Assembly: GCF_937949835.1 (NCBI RefSeq)
Contig: NZ_CALEDC010000212.1
Location: 1 to 7,234 of the forward strand
Direction: 5' to 3'
Length of the DNA: 7,234 nucleotides
Origin: an uncultured Campylobacter sp.
Lineage (GTDB): Bacteria; Campylobacterota; Campylobacteria; Campylobacterales; Campylobacteraceae
Part shown: positions 5,489-7,234 of the stretch, one piece after another
Layout: each line of letters opens with the position of its first letter
Numbering within the stretch: the first letter of the stretch is position 1
Notes under the pieces: model-generated
The model's database searches: none
Seen by the model: the letters and a program-made list of their open reading frames with translations, nothing else
What the model was told of the DNA's origin: nothing
Position numbers and translations under genes: made by a program

Positions 5489-7234
5489 ATGGATAGACGA
5501 GACTTTATAAAAAGCTCTGCAGCAGCGGCTGCCTGTAGCGTTGCGGGCATCAGCTTGCCTAGCAGTCTTAGTGCTGCGGACGAAGCCGAAAAAGGCTGGC
5601 GCTGGGACAAGGCGGCCTGTCGCTTCTGCGGCACCGGCTGCGGCATCATGGTAGCCACCAAAGACGGCAAAATCGTAGCGGTCAAAGGCGATCCGTTAGC
5701 GCCCGTAAATCGCGGTCTAAATTGCATCAAAGGCTATTTCAACGCCAAGATCATGTACGGCGCCGATCGCATTACCAAGCCTCTTTTGCGCGTAAATTCC
5801 AAGGGCGAATTTGATAAAAAGGGAAAATTTATCGAGATCAGCTGGCAACGAGCGTTCGACGAAATGGAGAAGCATTTTAGGCGCGCCTATAACGAAGGCG
5901 GTCCCGAGGGCTTTGCCGTACTTGGCAGCGGTCAATACACGATTCCTGAGGGTTACGCCGCAGCAAAGCTAGTAAAGGCGGGCTTTCGCTCCAATAATCT
6001 CGATCCCAACGCTCGCCAGTGCATGGCCAGCGCCGTCGTAGGTTTTATGCAAACCTTCGGTATCGACGAGCCTGCGGGCGTTTTCGACGATATCGAGCTA
6101 ACCGATACCATCATCGCTTGGGGCGCGAATATGGCTGAGATGCACCCTATCCTTTGGTCTCGCGTCTCCGACCACAAGCTTCGCAACCCGGACCGCGTAA
6201 AAGTTATAAATCTCTCGACATACTCTAGCCGCACTTCAAACATCGCCGATATTGAAATTATATTCCGTCCAAATACCGATCTTGCGATATGGAACTACAT
6301 AGCAAGGGAGATCGTCTACAACCACCCGGATATGATAGATGAGAAATTTATTAAAGAGCACTGCGTATTCGCTACCGGTCCAGTAGATATCGGCTACGGC
6401 TTGCGAGAAGATATCAATCATAAAAAATACCGCAAGACCGAGCTTGACACCGCGGCTAAGCAAAAATCCAAAATTTTAAGCAAATCCGAGGGCGTTACGT
6501 TAGCATATCTGGGTATGAAAGAGGGCGATGTACTCGAAAACAAACACTCTGACAAATCGGACGCTCACTGGCTCATAAGCTTCGAAGAATTTAAAAAAGC
6601 GCTGGAGCCTTACACGCTAGATTTCGTAGCGCCTTTAGCTAAGGGTGACGAAAGTGAGGATTTAGAGGCGTTTAAGACCAAGCTAAAGCAGCTTGCTGAT
6701 TTTTATATAGAAAAAGATCGCAAAGTAGTAAGCTTTTGGACGATGGGCTTTAATCAGCACTCAAGAGGAACTTGGGTCAATGAGCAAAGTTACATGGTGC
6801 ATTTCCTTCTCGGCAAGCAAGCCAAACCTGGCTGCGGAGCGTTTTCGCTTACCGGTCAGCCTAGCGCTTGCGGCACAGCTAGAGAGGTAGGCACGTTTTC
6901 TCACCGCCTACCTGCTGATATGGTTGTGGCAAATCCGGCACACAGAAAGGTTTCCGAAAAAATTTGGAAGCTTCCCGAGGGTACGATAAATCCAAAACCG
7001 GGTGCGCACTACGTGCAGGCTCTACGCAATCTCGAAGACGGCAAGATAAAATGGATATGGGTACAGGTCAACAACCCGTGGCAGCAGATCGCCAACGCAA
7101 ACCACTGGATCGCCGCGGCGCGCGAGATGGATAACTTCATCGTAGTAAGCGATCCGTATCCGGGACTAAGCGCAAAGGTAGCTGATCTAATCCTGCCAAC
7201 CGCGATGATCTACGAAAAATGGGGCGCATACGGC
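5489..7234 (+). CDS. napA: Periplasmic nitrate reductase catalytic subunit NapA (N-terminal 582 residues; runs off the window)
   Basis: Reduces nitrate to nitrite in the periplasm at a Mo-bis-MGD centre. The N-terminus is a Tat leader: RRDFIK (3-8), an alanine-rich hydrophobic stretch, and a probable cleavage after SLSAA near residue 30. The [4Fe-4S] cysteines are C44, C47, C51 (CRFCGTGC) and C79 (NCIKG), with K81 as the electron relay between cluster and Mo. C178 in [10 protein letters not shown] is the Mo-ligand cysteine of the Nap type, where the FDH next door has selenocysteine. Further family landmarks are [15 protein letters not shown] (211-225) and [21 protein letters not shown] (about 450-470). 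Epsilonproteobacterial NapA is about 925 residues, so roughly 340 are missing at the window end; no damage is seen. The ATG at 5489 is chosen because it starts the Tat leader; AAAGG lies about 9 bases upstream, a slightly long spacing. Maturation needs NapD/NapL and electrons from NapGH/NapB, probably downstream outside the window. Confidence 0.97.
   Translation, partial: MDRRDFIKSSAAAAACSVAGISLPSSLSAADEAEKGWRWDKAACRFCGTGCGIMVATKDGKIVAVKGDPLAPVNRGLNCIKGYFNAKIMYGADRITKPLLRVNSKGEFDKKGKFIEISWQRAFDEMEKHFRRAYNEGGPEGFAVLGSGQYTIPEGYAAAKLVKAGFRSNNLDPNARQCMASAVVGFMQTFGIDEPAGVFDDIELTDTIIAWGANMAEMHPILWSRVSDHKLRNPDRVKVINLSTYSSRTSNIADIEIIFRPNTDLAIWNYIAREIVYNHPDMIDEKFIKEHCVFATGPVDIGYGLREDINHKKYRKTELDTAAKQKSKILSKSEGVTLAYLGMKEGDVLENKHSDKSDAHWLISFEEFKKALEPYTLDFVAPLAKGDESEDLEAFKTKLKQLADFYIEKDRKVVSFWTMGFNQHSRGTWVNEQSYMVHFLLGKQAKPGCGAFSLTGQPSACGTAREVGTFSHRLPADMVVANPAHRKVSEKIWKLPEGTINPKPGAHYVQALRNLEDGKIKWIWVQVNNPWQQIANANHWIAAAREMDNFIVVSDPYPGLSAKVADLILPTAMIYEKWGAYG

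Noticed and set aside
5489..5540. Lipoprotein signal in NapA because of a cysteine after the alanine stretch
   Set aside because: The leader is of the twin-arginine type, the cysteine (residue 16) lies inside the hydrophobic stretch without a proper lipobox, and NapA proteins are soluble.
1..7234. CRISPR array, tRNA, rRNA, insertion sequence or prophage
   Set aside because: I found no regularly spaced repeats, no tRNA-like cloverleaf, and no transposase or integrase motifs on either strand.

Overview
The window looks like a chromosomal segment of an epsilonproteobacterium, most probably a Campylobacter of the higher-GC oral group (C. gracilis / showae / rectus / curvus type). The reasons are gene content (a NapA of epsilonproteobacterial type and an fdhD-modE-like gene pair next to a formate dehydrogenase, as in C. 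jejuni), roughly balanced GC in genes with very AT-rich spacers, frequent AAATTT strings, and T-rich promoters without a clear -35. The genus is an inference from the sequence, not the result of a search.

Layout: (1) 1-243, minus strand: the start of a membrane-anchored protein that runs off the window and begins at TTG. (2) 244-637: a spacer of fairly coding-like composition with no supportable gene but a long imperfect inverted repeat. (3) 638-2427, minus strand: a tight gene string, fdhD (FDH sulfurtransferase), a ModE-like regulator and a 62-residue protein of unknown function, with gaps of 9 and 17 bases. (4) 2428-2701: a spacer with a rho-independent terminator and other hairpins at the 3' side of the FDH gene. 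(5) 2702-4954, minus strand: one complete selenocysteine-containing formate dehydrogenase of the FdhF/FDH-H type. A naive ORF call splits it in two at an in-frame TGA (4525-4523). (6) 4955-5488: a very AT-rich divergent promoter region with candidate operators. (7) 5489 to the window end, plus strand: the first 582 residues of periplasmic nitrate reductase NapA.

Taken together this is a molybdenum/tungsten cofactor respiratory locus. FDH takes electrons from formate and, lacking an export signal, probably works in the cytoplasm. NapA has a Tat leader and reduces nitrate in the periplasm. FdhD supplies the sulfur that activates the FDH cofactor. The ModE-like regulator may tune expression of the molybdoenzymes to molybdate/tungstate supply. 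The FDH also needs the Sec-insertion machinery (SelA/SelB/SelC), which is not in the window.

The points most worth a second look are the ModE-like protein, whose usual molybdate-binding domain is replaced by a duplicated cysteine-containing module placed N-terminal to the DNA-binding domain; the FdhD whose CxxC motif reads CGRS; the Sec codon with its SECIS-like hairpin; the unannotated 62-residue operon partner; and the operator-like repeats between the two molybdoenzyme genes.
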